Source: Sthenelais limicola
Lineage: Eukaryota > Annelida > Polychaeta > Phyllodocida > Sigalionidae
Assembly (NCBI GenBank): GCA_942159475.1
Contig: OW804097.1
Span: 52,906,986-52,970,985, forward strand
Direction: 5' to 3'
DNA: 64,000 nucleotides
A program made the translations under genes and the position numbers. Numbering within the stretch: position 1 is the first letter of the stretch; each line of letters starts with the position of its first letter. The notes under the pieces are model-generated. The model was not told the DNA's origin, made no database searches, and worked only from the letters and a program-made list of their open reading frames with translations. Shown here piece after piece: positions 24,741 to 35,757 of the stretch.

Positions 24741-27700
24741 GATGGAGGAAAACAATTGCTGTCAATCACAGGGGACGTGGACAGAAATGCCCTCTATCGG
24801 TTAACAATGTTGTTATCTCCTTTTACCAGACATGTGTGGCAATTCATGCATGAAGATATATCTCTGCATGAACGACAGTCTTTGGGCTAGCCATACACTA
24901 TAAAAAAAGGGGGATATCTAAGAAATGAACTGGCCCATTTGCTGTCAATAATTTATTCTATTGGAATTCATATTTGACATTTTTATCATAAAAATGTTGA
25001 GCCTAGTTGAACCTCTACCAACCTAACTAAGCTATATAATATTTGACCCAATATCACTATATAATTATCAAGTGCATCGATATCACACTGATATCATACT
25101 GGCACAAGCCCTATTTAAGATCTAACACTAGTGCCTTAATAATTATTTAGAACGCCAATTTCCTCATCTACTCAGGGAACCAGTTATAACGGTGATCTAT
25201 TTTGGGGATTTTAAATAAGTTCCGCCGGTACAACCAGGAGCTGCTCATGTGATGCACGCTGAGTTTGCCACAAAGTACACCCAGCTACCCATCCTTAATC
25301 AGCAACCATCTACACATCTAACATAGTGTACTTAAAATAACACACTAGAAATATACCAAAGCTGCACTCCCAGTTATCATCCATTTTCCACATTTTGTTT
25401 TTTTTTCATTCAAATGCATCTAAAAGTCTATTTAGCCAAAATGTTGAAGGATTCGGTTCGGTTATCCAGGAACAGGACTGTCTGAAAATATCCATGCACT
25501 TTTATATTTCGGAAACCCACCGATATCCTTTCCATTTTAATTATTTTTAGTATAAACAGCAGGAGAATATTGAAAAATCCAGTCATATAAGTCCATGAGT
25601 AGGCTAAATTTGTTAAGATATGTTTTGTCTTAATGGCTTGGAACGCCTGCAATTAGCTAGGCCTACTTCAGAAACTATAGCTTCTAAACTATTATGAACT
25701 TCAGGTCGGGTCATAAACGTGCTTTAATTTCCACTTCCAAGTCAACTCAAGGTGGCAGGATTTGTTTTCGCAGAGATTTCACATATACAACATATATGTA
25801 CATATGTATGTATCCGGTATGTACTAGTATATTGATGTGTTCCAGGAAAATGAGTCACAAGTCGCAAAGTTGATATTCTTTAAAGTGATTTATTCACGAT
25901 ATCTCTTTGTTGGAATGTTTTTACTCTTGGGGTGTCTAGTCCTTGATGTTGTATGAATATATTTACCAAATTTCAAGACAATTGATTAAATAAATCTTTG
26001 CGTTTCTAAGGTCATCCTATAGAGTATTATTTAGCTACATTACTGGTGTCTACCCAGAAATATTGCAAACTTTTTTTCAAAAATATTTTTTTTTTAATAT
26101 CAAAATGAAAATATAGAGGTCCTTATTAGATGTCCTGATGTTTACCATTATTGGAATTGGCTTAATCTCAACTTTTCGAGTATAATGATATCTCATAATA
26201 TTTGTTCTGCGACATGTGACTCATTTTTCTGAAACACTGGTTCGATTATTTCTATAATGGGTACAATCTTTCAGCCAATTCAATAGATGGCAGCACATAC
26301 GCAACTACAATGACAACGGCGCCCCAAATGGACCAAACTTCTGGGGACATTTCATTGCATCGTAGAACTAGACTATAATTCCATGACTGCATCATTCCGG
26401 TTGTGGTGACTGTCCGACTGTGGTTCACCAGCGAAGTGTACTTAAGCATATTATATTATACTTCTAAATTATCTTTGGTGTACTTACTGAGCTTTCCGAG
26501 TTAATTCATCACAAACTTAATTAATTACTTCGGAAATAACATTGAAATACAATGTCAATTGATCAGAAATTAACTAGGCCTACAGGTTGCGCTCATCAAG
26601 GTCCAATGTCAGTTTTCCATTGTATATATTTCATTTTTAAACAATGAAAATAAAAGAAGCCTGGTTAGATCTTGGATTTTCTTAACTTTGAGGAGGAAAC
26701 TGATATCCCTCTAAGAGAATTACGTTAACGACCAATATGTCTTCCATGTGTTGTCCTTTTTAACCAACCATTTTTGGCGACTCAAACTATTTTTAAGTGA
26801 ATGTTAAAATGTATAAATTTGTTTAAGTTATATATCCTGGAATCATTTATACTATGTGTATGTGTGTCACCTCCGCTCTAAACAACGTACGCAGTTGTGG
26901 GGCAAGACTATATAGGGCAATTTATTAAAATCCAAGAAGTGGGGCCGGCAAGAAGGAAGTTTATAAATTAAACCTGTACGTACCGGTATAACAATTACAA
27001 ACATTTTTTTTTTCGAAAAGGTACCTGACATCCTATGCGATCTAGTACAATGCCTCCTGGTCAATTCTGTCCCATTATAGGAACTTCTATAAATGTATCG
27101 CCTAGAACATTGGAAGCTTTTATTCCCTAAATGAATGCGATTCTAGGTTTTTCCTATACATCTATAAAAGCGAATATTTGCCAAATCTATCCCAGCATAT
27201 AGATATATCATATACCTTTTACAATAGAAAATACCTGGTTGTAAATCACGATACAGAACATTTAAATATATAGAATGACCTAGACATTCTACATGACGAT
27301 GGCTAGGATATTTGTCTGACCTACTAAAGCTAGGCACAGGTTAACTATTCTGGAGGAGTGTCTGAAGATGACAATTGTGTGAAAAGATTGTATCACCACA
27401 CCTGTTCAGAGAATGGATTATCCTATGTCACACCACGACAAAACACATCGATGAGCAACTGTAGACATCATCGGACAATATTCCGATGTCATAGCTGTCA
27501 TGTGAGTATACACTATTAATCATACGTAAGCCAGATTCCATGTAGAAAGAAATATGTCCCTATAGAATCAGTCCTATATAATATCGCGTGTTTATTTATA
27601 TATCTTGGTATATATTCGCATTGAACTTCATTAATTATTAGAAATAGGGTTGCCTCGCTAAAAGGATCAGAACTTTGAATGTGCCAACTAATCAGAATTA

Positions 27701-28037
27701 TTTGACCGTTCTATGCTTTGTGTCCCAGAGGTCATAAATGTTGTTATTTGGGTTATAACTAGGTCATATGTGGGTATACAACATCTAAAGCGGTGTCCAC
27801 GTGTACATACAATTTGCAGGTAAAAAGGTCACCCCGTGTACGCGAGCTCTTGAGCATTTACATGCGGTATTAACTTATCAGTAAAAAGCGGAGGTAAAAA
27901 GTGCGCATATGTGTGCCACCTCTTTATGTTGTCACATGTCCAAGAACTAGTTTTTCTTTTCAGTTTTCTCTAAAAATCTTACTCTAGGGGTGCCTTTAGT
28001 TATTTTTTATTTTCCATTTTTTAGTTATTTATCCCAG
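24741..28037. other. A+T-rich non-coding stretch
   Basis: No recognisable gene. Contains T-runs, short A+T microsatellite-like tracts (about 25,790-25,830) and unremarkable sequence. Two TAGGCCTA octamers occur at 25,658 and 26,575. Confidence 0.45.
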
Positions 28038-28122
28038 GAAGGAAGTACATCAGCCATAAGAAGCCATAAGCCATCTGAAGTAGTAAGAAAATCGATCTTG
28101 AAGGTGGCTAGAAAGAATTCAG
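28038..28122 (+). other. Candidate internal exon (85 nt)
   Basis: A pyrimidine-rich stretch with ATCCCAG at its end (28,037) is followed by 85 bases open in one frame, reading EGSTSAIRSHKPSEVVRKSI, and then by AG|GTATAG. Splice consensus is fair on both sides and the peptide is basic and hydrophilic. There is no flanking exon to join it to. A chance exon-like stretch is quite possible. Confidence 0.2.
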
Positions 28123-31100
28123 GTATAGTAGGAGTGGATAATTGTATATTAAAAGAATCCTTATTGGGGAACATAGATTTCTTCAAAAATATTGGAAAAA
28201 ATTATATCGGTGAGAAGTGTGAGCTATAAGAGTTAAAGAAATGATATGTGATGTATGAGAGTTAGAAGGATTTCAATATTTAGAATATTTGTATAGGCAA
28301 CGCGACAAAACATCGACAGGGTCGACATGCGTTTTTTTAATGGATATTGTAAATGTATTGGCCTTTATTTGTAATTAAAAAAAACGAAAAAAAACTGACC
28401 TTTAAGCATATATAATATTTAAAGTTCTGAGACCAGACAAAATACGTTTTTAGGCTTTAAAAAGGGAAAGGAGACACAAAAGTAAGTTATAAATAAACAA
28501 AAAGAAGTATCAAATAGTAAAATATTGTTTTATGTTCATTCAATTGTTATATTATGACTGGGTGTCAAATTGTGCCATATCCATTTTTTAAATTCCATTT
28601 ATATGGCTAATTAAGAAGCTATAAGATGTGGTTTAATGCGGGGAGTCTTACACAAGGGCGTAAAAACGGCGGGAGATGCCAATATGATGCATGATCTGAT
28701 CAAGTAATGTACCATAATGTTCAAATGTTGTAGCATATTAAATATCTCGAAATAATGAACAAAAACAATGTAGGAAGCAAATGAACTACCCAAATATAGA
28801 AATTAAGAAAAAATAATTATGAAAAAGATATTTGCAATATACGATATATTGTAAATACATCCCAAAGCATTACTCAGATTTTAACGATGATACATTACGA
28901 GTTGACTTTTTACATCTTTATTATAAACAAGAAATAGTTAACAGTGATCAGTTTACATTTATATATTTATTTCCGGTTCATGTAGAAGATTGCGTTTCCA
29001 AGGGAAACGAAGATTGATGTCAGTTAAATATAAAATTCGAGAGGGAGGTATAGTAGGAGGGAGTGGAAGGGGAGACAGAACACATGAAAGAAATCCTTAT
29101 CCCATATATGACTGGTCAGTCCATGTAATTCTGTTGGTCCCTTTAACACTTTGCATATGAGGCATCTTATTTCTCAGCTTGCCACTTTAATTCACACATG
29201 GTCTACCCTTTAATTCACACCTAAACGCCATCCCCTCCCCCTCCCAGCCATTACCAGCATGATTCTGATCCCATCTACTGATATCAGAATCAACAGATTC
29301 TTCACACTGATATCCAGGATGGGAGGAGCCAAGATGCTATCAATGATTGACAGATCTCACCCCAATTCAATTAGATTGATGATAACATCAATCTAAAAAG
29401 ATCAAACTTTCAAATATGGGCCTTTCCCACATATAACACTCATGAGTCTACATGTGGCAATGATAGGAAATAGAACATACCCTAAGAATAAAGGTGAAGA
29501 CCTCCCGTTAATGCACACCATTTACGCGCATATGTTACGGACTAATGGATAAGGGGTTTAAAGTTTCCAAGTGGGGAAGTTTAGGCTTAAAAATTAACCC
29601 TAAAAATAAAAACAAATAAACATGATGAATAAGATTACCACGTGACTTGTTACTTCATAGAGACCATGATAGAGGTGTGCACTCAGATAAACACGGATAA
29701 ATAGTAGAGATAACATCATCCAGAATGACGCTCGTTCTGTCAGTTATGATATTGTGAATAATCGGAGGCTTGGTAAAATGCCTGTGGTTTCCTCCCAAGA
29801 GTGCTCATATCGGGAATGTTTACGGTTCCATAGTATGTAGCTAGCGTGCCGCTACATCTGTAAAAAGTCGGACCTACTGACGTATCAAATTACATTCGAA
29901 AGAAAGAATTTGTCACATAATTTAACACGCCTTCGGTCAAATTAACATGGTGTGCAGAGGGAAACGATATCAAACTAGAACTTTACTCAATGATCTGATT
30001 GCTTAGGGTGGTATATATAAAAAAGGATCTATATAGATATGTACCTCCTTAAATTGATCCATAACATTTTCTATGTACGTAATTACATAATTATAGTCCA
30101 TGCTTAGAGTAAAAGGTCCATGTGAAGAAAATGGTAAATGTTCAACAAAAAATATATTTCATGAGTGAAACTAGCTGTACCCGACCCATTTACGTGGTTA
30201 TTCACGCGTATTGTAGCAAGGTATAGGGTTGATGGTTCAGCTAAAGTGAAACCTGAGTAAATGAATATGACTGAAATAATTGGACTGTGAATGGAGGAAA
30301 ACCTTTGCCATGGCAAGGTAGGCCTTCAAAATGTATTCCTTTTTCCTAACGTCGATAGACAGACATAGTACAGTGAAGTTATGGTAACACAATTAATTTA
30401 TATCTAGTTCATAGGGGTATCGAAGCTATAGGTGTTATTTACGCTTCACATGAACGTAGATTCAAAAACATAATATGATAAAATACTGATACTTTTGAAG
30501 ATGACATTTCGAGTAGTTGGACGGTCGCGATACACACTTTCTGGCGCTTTCGTAATCTTCATGTAGCTGTCTTCCCCGAAGCGTGTTGTTACAATAGAAC
30601 ACATTCATGGCCTGAGCCCTCGATGCCAAAACAATTGAGATAAGGCGTGCCAGGTTGTCCAATGGACACAAGTGTACATCGGGGTTTACATATATTTTTA
30701 ATAACCAGTAACATTCATCTCATCTAAGGCAACATTTTGCCAGAATTATTCCTATAAAATAAAGAGCTCCTATATATTTTAAAGACATTTTTTGCATGCT
30801 AACAATTTTATTTGTAAGAATTGAGCTAATTAGCCCCTCCCACCACACATAAATGACCTGAATGAGGACTGCCTGTGCCCCCCTATAGGTCTAACTCCTG
30901 AATCCGCCCCTGATACCTCCTACACTCACACTCACAGCCACTTTACCCATATATGTGTGCATGTACACAGAGGTACATGATTATTCATCTCTGTTAAACT
31001 CCCTAGCTCCACCTACTAAATACTTCACGCTTTCATTATATATACTGACAATGTTATTACCATTTGTATCAGGAACTCAAAAGAAGACACCTTGCATTGA

Positions 31101-31178
31101 CTGAGAAGAGTGTAGAAGTTCATAGGCAAGCTTTCAGAGATTGTGCTGGTTTGAATTGAAGTGAAACCCAGCTAACTT
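28123..31178. other. A+T-rich non-coding stretch upstream of the 5'-nucleotidase exon
   Basis: No gene supported. TATATATA at about 31,038 lies about 175 bp upstream of the nucleotidase ATG and could be a core promoter element. A transposon-end-like fragment near 30,900 is listed separately. Confidence 0.4.
30870..30913 (-). repeat. Possible DNA-transposon terminus
   Basis: On the minus strand the segment begins TCAGGGGCGGATTCAGGAG. This resembles the CAGGGGCGGATCCAG type of terminal inverted repeat that I recall from many invertebrate DNA transposons. The partner end was not found nearby, so this is a solo fragment at best. Confidence 0.25.
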
Positions 31179-31211
31179 CTTTCCAGTTGCAGTGAAAAAT
31201 AAAGAGATACC

Positions 31212-31580
31212 ATGTTGTTGGACGCGAGGCGATTTCTAGTGGTGTGGACATTGGTATCTGTAACTGCTGCACAGATTCAAAGTGGACCTCCTTCCCACGA
31301 TGTTAATGGAGAGTACAAGCTGACTCTTTTACACACCAACGATGTACATGCTCGCTTCGAGCCCTCCGATAAATACGGAGGACCATGCCCAGAGAAGAAT
31401 GAGGATTCGTGTTTTGGTGGTGTGGCTCGTAGAGTTACCAAAGTGAGAGAAATCAGAAACAACACCGACAATGTCCTTCTTGTTGACGGCGGGGATCAAT
31501 ACCAAGGCACCCTATGGTTTGTCTACTACAGAGGATTGGCGACGAGTCATTTCATGAAGAAGGTTGGATACGATGCCATG
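31212..31580 (+). CDS. 5'-nucleotidase (CD73-like), first coding exon
   Basis: Family members are secreted or GPI-anchored ecto-enzymes that dephosphorylate AMP to adenosine outside the cell. The exon starts with a signal peptide (MLLDARRFLVVWTLVSVTAA, residues 1-20). It then gives KLTLLHTNDVHARFEP (about 36-51), carrying the first metal-binding Asp and His of the calcineurin-like phosphoesterase fold, a cysteine pair near GGPCPEKNEDSC, GGVARR, and NVLLVDGGDQYQGTLW (about 87-102) with the second metal-binding Asp. It ends HFMKKVGYDAM at a consensus donor ATG|GTGAGA, phase 0. In vertebrate CD73 the protein continues with the GNHEFD metal motif right after this point. The frame reading on to 31,718 is intron. 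CTTTCCAG at about 31,182 just before the ATG may be a 5'-UTR acceptor. No later exon (GNHE, substrate-binding domain, GPI signal) is visible to 64,000, so intron 1 exceeds 32 kb or the gene is partial. Confidence 0.85.
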
Positions 31581-32291
31581 GTGAGAACCGACTTTTCACT
31601 AAATGATTATCTGAATTATTCATCAATCTCAATCAATATAGGAGGTGTATTTACATTGAGCGGTGGAAGCTTAAGTATAGCTTACAATTTCTTTCAGAAA
31701 TGTTGTTATCGAAGGTAGAATGTTTACAGATTTATTGGGTATACAATTGCCACTTGAAAAATAAGGTTATATAATGTGAAGGGACCTGTGAATCATGGCT
31801 ATATTTTCAGATTGACAAAATGGCGTTTTTCGATTTGAGTATTGTTTGTTTGTTTAAACGTTTAACACTGATGTATAGTGTTATGAGACATTACGTTACA
31901 TCGTGTAACCTCATTATATTTATAGAAGTGCCTTCGGCACTTGGATTGTAGAGGCAGTTGTGTTTCATAGGAATCTGACTATTTACTGGACGTTTTTTTG
32001 TTGTTTTTTTTAAATTTGAAGATATTAATTTGATCGCCAAAAATGGCTAAAATCACAGGGTGCCTACGTCGGGGTAGTAAGGTCTTTAAAAAAAGATTAT
32101 TATTATTCATCTTTCCCAACTTAGTACCTGAGCATGCTAAGCATATGAACCATAAGCATATGAACAATATATGTGGAAAATATTTGACAAAATGGTCAGA
32201 AAACTTTCAGCCTACTGAGAAAAAAATGGAACAATATCTTCATTATTTTGAATGTTAGACTTGCCAAATTTAATTGGAAATCTATTTGAAA
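31581..32291 (+). other. Start of intron 1 of the 5'-nucleotidase gene
   Basis: Begins with the GTGAGA donor. A+T-rich, with no second exon. If the gene is intact, everything from here to the right edge of the window, including the transposons, lies in this intron. Confidence 0.5.
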
Positions 32292-32930
32292 ACAGAAATA
32301 ATGAGGATTTAATATTATTTTTTAAAAGAATTTATGAATTCATTGAGGAGTAATGTGTGGACAGGTACATTCTTTCTCTGAGAGAGACGAGAGACAGAGA
32401 GGGAGAGGGAGGGACAGAGAGAGGGAGGGAGGGACAGAGAGAGGGGGAGGGAGGGACAGAGAGAGAGAGGGGGAGAGAGGCACAGAGAGAGAGGGGGTGA
32501 AAGGGAGGGAGGGACAGAAATAAAGAGGATTTAATATTATTTTTAAAAAGAATTTACAAATTAATTGAGGAGTAATGTGTGGACGGGTACATTCTTTCTC
32601 TGAGAGAGAAAGACAGAGAGAGAGATAGAGAGAGAGGGAGGGACAGAGAGGGAGAGGGAGGGACAGAGGGAGAAGGAAAGACAGAGAGGGATCGAGGGAG
32701 AGACAGAGAGGGAGAGGGAGGGACAGAAAGGGAGAGGGAAAGACAGAGAGGGGGAGGGAGGGACAGAGAGAGGGGGAGGGAGGGACAGAGAGAGGGGGAA
32801 CTGGGAGGGACAGAGAGAGGGAGGGAGGGGAGGGAGGGACAGAGAGAGAGGGAGGGAGGGACAGAGAGAGAGGGAGAGGAGAAGAGAGGGAGAGGACAGA
32901 TGAGAATGACAGATATATAAGAGGGTTTCA
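32292..32930 (+). repeat. Tandemly duplicated GA-rich repeat
   Basis: A unit of about 221 bp begins CAGAAATAATGAGGATTTAA, continues through GGAGTAATGTGTGGAC and TACATTCTTTCTCTGAGAGA, and ends in a GGGAGGGACAGAGAGA minisatellite. It occurs at 32,293 and again at 32,514. The same TACATTCTTTCTCTGAGAGA end occurs inverted at about 44,737-44,760, so this is a dispersed family. Ser/Pro/Leu-rich and Arg/Glu/Gly-rich frames here are artefacts. Confidence 0.75.
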
Positions 32931-32991
32931 TGGAAAAGAACTTGCATCCCCAACCACACACACAGACACACACATGTACACCTATACATCT

Positions 32992-33334
32992 TGTGAGGTT
33001 GTGAAGCAAGAAGTCAAGGCTTTGGTTGGTAGAATAATCGACCTTTAATGTGCGTAAAATCTCAGCTTATATCCTAGCCTGGCGGCCTCGTTCTCTCCTC
33101 CCGCCCCCCTCATTGGCTGCGGCCCTCTCTCTCTCCCTGGGTCACTTTATTATACCAGGAGGGAGGGTAGGCAGGAGACACATACATTCTTATTAATTAT
33201 TACGAGTGCCAGACCAATACAATAATTCCAATTAGCATAATTATCTATGTAATATCACACACACAAATAGCAGTAGCAATAATAATCCTATTAATTAACC
33301 TTTGTAATAATTTAATGAAGATGGATCCTAATGA
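32992..33334 (-). repeat. Left LTR (3' LTR of the minus-strand element)
   Basis: The outer end at 32,992 begins TGTGAGG, which is CCTCACA at the element's end on the minus strand. On the minus strand a GGATATAAGCTG TATA-type motif (about 33,064-33,075) and GTATAATAAAG (about 33,147-33,157) lie inside. The inner edge is uncertain. A purine tract on the minus strand (AAGTGGGGGAGGG, complement at 33,335-33,347) is my best candidate for the polypurine tract, but the next base is not TG, so the edge could be as far as about 33,800. Confidence 0.6.
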
Positions 33335-33347
33335 CCCTCCCCCACTT
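33335..33347 (-). other. Candidate polypurine tract
   Basis: AAGTGGGGGAGGG on the minus strand, upstream of the 3' LTR body, in the place expected for plus-strand priming. Other purine runs nearby (about 33,375 and 33,455) compete. Confidence 0.3.
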
Positions 33348-33825
33348 GGTTGATTACTCATTAGCAGACCCCCTCCTTATATGGCTTATCAAAACAAGGG
33401 TCACCTCTGGCTCTCCCTTGGAGGAGCTGGCCTGGCGGGCAGCTCAGACCCCGCCCCCTCCGCTGGTAGAGTTGCTCCTGGTCTTGCTCTTGACCTAAGA
33501 CCTAGTATATTTTCTACAGACGTCCCATACTTTTTGTTCAAACTATAGTTTGAACATAGGCAATTAATACTAGAAAATATAGCTACAATAATTAATCAAA
33601 AAACCACTCAGGCTGTAAGGTAAACCACAAGTCCACACTGCACGGCACTCGGAATAGTCTTTTCTGTGATAGCTCTCCTCCTTAATTAACCATCGATTAT
33701 TATTAAAGTAAAAGATTATATTTTCATACGAACACCACACACACTCCACAATTACGGGTAATCCTCAAGATATGTACCCTTTGCAACTTTTATCAGTACA
33801 TTCAATAAATGTCAAAGGTCTCTGT

Positions 33826-34875
33826 CTATTTGTGGCCTCTATGGCCATATAGCCCTAGGGCCGCTGCCCTGTAGGGTCCATCTAGGGGGTCGGGCATTAT
33901 TTCGGCCACTGCCGTACCCGTGGTGTGCTCGTGGAGAGAGACGCGCACCTCCCCGTCCAAGGTTTCCAAGGACCGGGTCCTCTTAGAGGGAGGGCCGATC
34001 ATCTCCAACATTTCTCCCGGGGAGCACTCAATCATACTTGGTCTAGCTCTCGTCGTCTTCCTGCGTCGCACACAGCCGTTCCACCCACCAGCCCGGGGTG
34101 TGGGGCAGAACTTTAATACTCTTAGCACTTGCTTTTTATATTTAATGTAACACCAGGCCAAACCCACTATCAGTATCAGGAACAGGCCGTGTATGGCCAA
34201 TAATAGAGAAGTTCTGTTTTTGCGTAAATAATGATCCAGGCCTAAATCAGTCAGCCTGCTTAACTCTAATAAAGGAATCTCGGTTTGGCTGGTTAGTTTA
34301 ATTTGTTCAGCTACAATAGTGCTTTGTAGCAGTGGGAAGGACAGGTTAAAACCTGACAGGGTAATAATACTGGGCGGGGGTAACTTGATGTGACTTTGGC
34401 CTTGGTCTACTCCTCTCACCCTCCATCGGTCGCCCTCTAGGGAGCACCCTTCTCCCAGTACCGACCGGGTGGGTTTTTGTAGAGCTTGTACTAGGGGGTG
34501 GCGGCCTGGACATCGTTGGGTGACCTCCAGGGGTTCATAAGGAATGATCACCACGGTGGAAAGCTGTCCCCTTTCTCTGTATACTTCACTGGTGGCATTC
34601 CCCTTAGCCACAATAATGATCTTGCAGGTTTCTGGGATCCTACCTGTGAGCAAGTCGCTCTCACACGTAGCTACTGTTGATTCCAGAGTCGCAGTGCATA
34701 TAGAGGGATCTCTACCTATACACTGGGTCGGAACACACGTGCTCCGAGATGCACTGTCCAAAACCACATCCTCCCTCCCCACCACTTTCCGGAGGTATCC
34801 ATCTCCCGTTGGCACAGGGAAATAGCGGATATTATAGCGTAGATATTTGGTGGCGGAGACCCGTGGTAATACCAC
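33826..34875 (-). CDS. env: Envelope-like protein, C-terminal part with transmembrane anchor
   Basis: This 349-codon frame covers a cysteine-bearing ectodomain (CVPTQCIGRDPSIC, later CESDLL, EGCSLEGD), one N-glycosylation-type NAT and others, a hydrophobic anchor (SLLLAIHGLFLILIVGLAWC, about residues 221-244) and a basic cytoplasmic tail of about 105 residues (RRRKTTRARPS). This layout is that of a class I viral glycoprotein C-terminus. With the two upstream fragments it makes an env-position ORF after integrase, as in errantiviruses. A frameshift separates it from the preceding fragment. The tail is unusually long and carries many charged residues. Host receptor or function cannot be inferred. 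Confidence 0.75.
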   Translation of the reverse strand: MVLPRVSATKYLRYNIRYFPVPTGDGYLRKVVGREDVVLDSASRSTCVPTQCIGRDPSICTATLESTVATCESDLLTGRIPETCKIIIVAKGNATSEVYRERGQLSTVVIIPYEPLEVTQRCPGRHPLVQALQKPTRSVLGEGCSLEGDRWRVRGVDQGQSHIKLPPPSIITLSGFNLSFPLLQSTIVAEQIKLTSQTEIPLLELSRLTDLGLDHYLRKNRTSLLLAIHGLFLILIVGLAWCYIKYKKQVLRVLKFCPTPRAGGWNGCVRRRKTTRARPSMIECSPGEMLEMIGPPSKRTRSLETLDGEVRVSLHEHTTGTAVAEIMPDPLDGPYRAAALGLYGHRGHK

Positions 34876-34887
34876 CTGATAGATGAG

Positions 34888-35355
34888 CTATGTACCTTTG
34901 TCGGCCAGTAGGCGGGTTTGGGTGTGTTGGTAGTACCACCTGGTGGCTGCACTCTCATGACCTCTAGACCTAAGAAGGTCCAGGATCTCCTCTAGATACT
35001 CCACAGGCAAAATTTCGTCTGTTATTTGGCCCTGTTCTAGTTGTAGCCTTTGCCGGTGGAACGTCTCCGAGAGGCAGTGGAAGACCAGCATAGCCCGATC
35101 CACCTTCTTAATTAGTAAATCCACTTGTTGCCTCATGTGAATTATGTGGATCCGGCAATCAAATTCAGCCAGTCTGCTCAATACCCCTTCTATCTGGCTA
35201 GATATGGTGTTGGTGGCCCGTTGCAGAGTGGCAATATCCATCCTGTCTTCTTTAAGATAGAGGCGGGTCTGATTCATAATGGATAACATTTCAGTTTGGT
35301 GATGTCCCATTGCCAATACCCCTCCCTGTGTCTGTAGTATGGCCTTAGTTCTCAA
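34888..35355 (-). CDS. env: Envelope-like protein, middle part (coiled-coil region)
   Basis: 155 codons, largely helical, with heptad-like Leu/Ile spacing (IATLQRATNTISSQIEGVLS, then QQVDLLIKKVDRAMLVF). This region follows the cleavage/fusion segment, as the N-terminal heptad region does in baculovirus F and errantivirus Env. The first residues are in a different frame from the upstream fragment, overlapping it by a few bases, which marks a frameshift. Confidence 0.65.
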   Translation of the reverse strand: MRTKAILQTQGGVLAMGHHQTEMLSIMNQTRLYLKEDRMDIATLQRATNTISSQIEGVLSRLAEFDCRIHIIHMRQQVDLLIKKVDRAMLVFHCLSETFHRQRLQLEQGQITDEILPVEYLEEILDLLRSRGHESAATRWYYQHTQTRLLADKGT

Positions 35356-35757
35356 TCAGGATATCAATCTGTTTGTTGGTCGCCGTGCCAAACAGTAGTT
35401 GAGATAAAGTGCCCACAAAGTCTAGCGGACTCCTCTTCTTTCGTAGTTTCTGGGTTTTAGGATAAGTAGTAGCCAGATCGTACAACAAGAAGTCTAAATG
35501 TTCGTACCAGCCCTGGGTGTCACTTTCCCCCACTACAGCATGAGTTGTTAATAATTGAATTTCAGTTTTTAATTTCCTCTTCCATCCTTCCAGATCAGGA
35601 GGGGTGGGAGGGTGTAGAAGCATCATGGTAGTCCAGACTCCGGTCAGGACCCGTACACCCCCTTCTTGATAGATCAAAATTCCTTCTTCTGTGAAGAGGT
35701 CTCCCCTAGCTCTCCTACGGGGGCTAAGAGAAGTAAGCATAGACTGGAGCTATGCAT
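35345..35757 (-). CDS. env: Envelope-like protein, N-terminal part with furin-type site
   Basis: The fragment ends with KLRKKRSPLDFVGTLSQLLF (from about residue 103), a basic furin-type cleavage motif followed by a hydrophobic, Phe/Gly-bearing segment. It closely resembles the conserved cleavage/fusion region of baculovirus F and Gypsy Env proteins. The frame opens at 35,740. A hydrophobic leader, MHSSSLCLLLLAP, starts at 35,757 in the adjoining frame and also overlaps the end of the integrase frame, so the native start was probably there, with a frameshift just after the signal peptide. Confidence 0.75.

Noticed and set aside
32554..33009. Ser/Leu/Pro-rich ORFs of about 150 codons
   Set aside because: Same low-complexity CT/GA repeat read in two frames; starts and stops fall in the repeat.
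33826..34875. Host transmembrane receptor gene
   Set aside because: Its position right after integrase, the upstream furin/fusion segment and the shared LTR boundaries make a retroelement env a better explanation.
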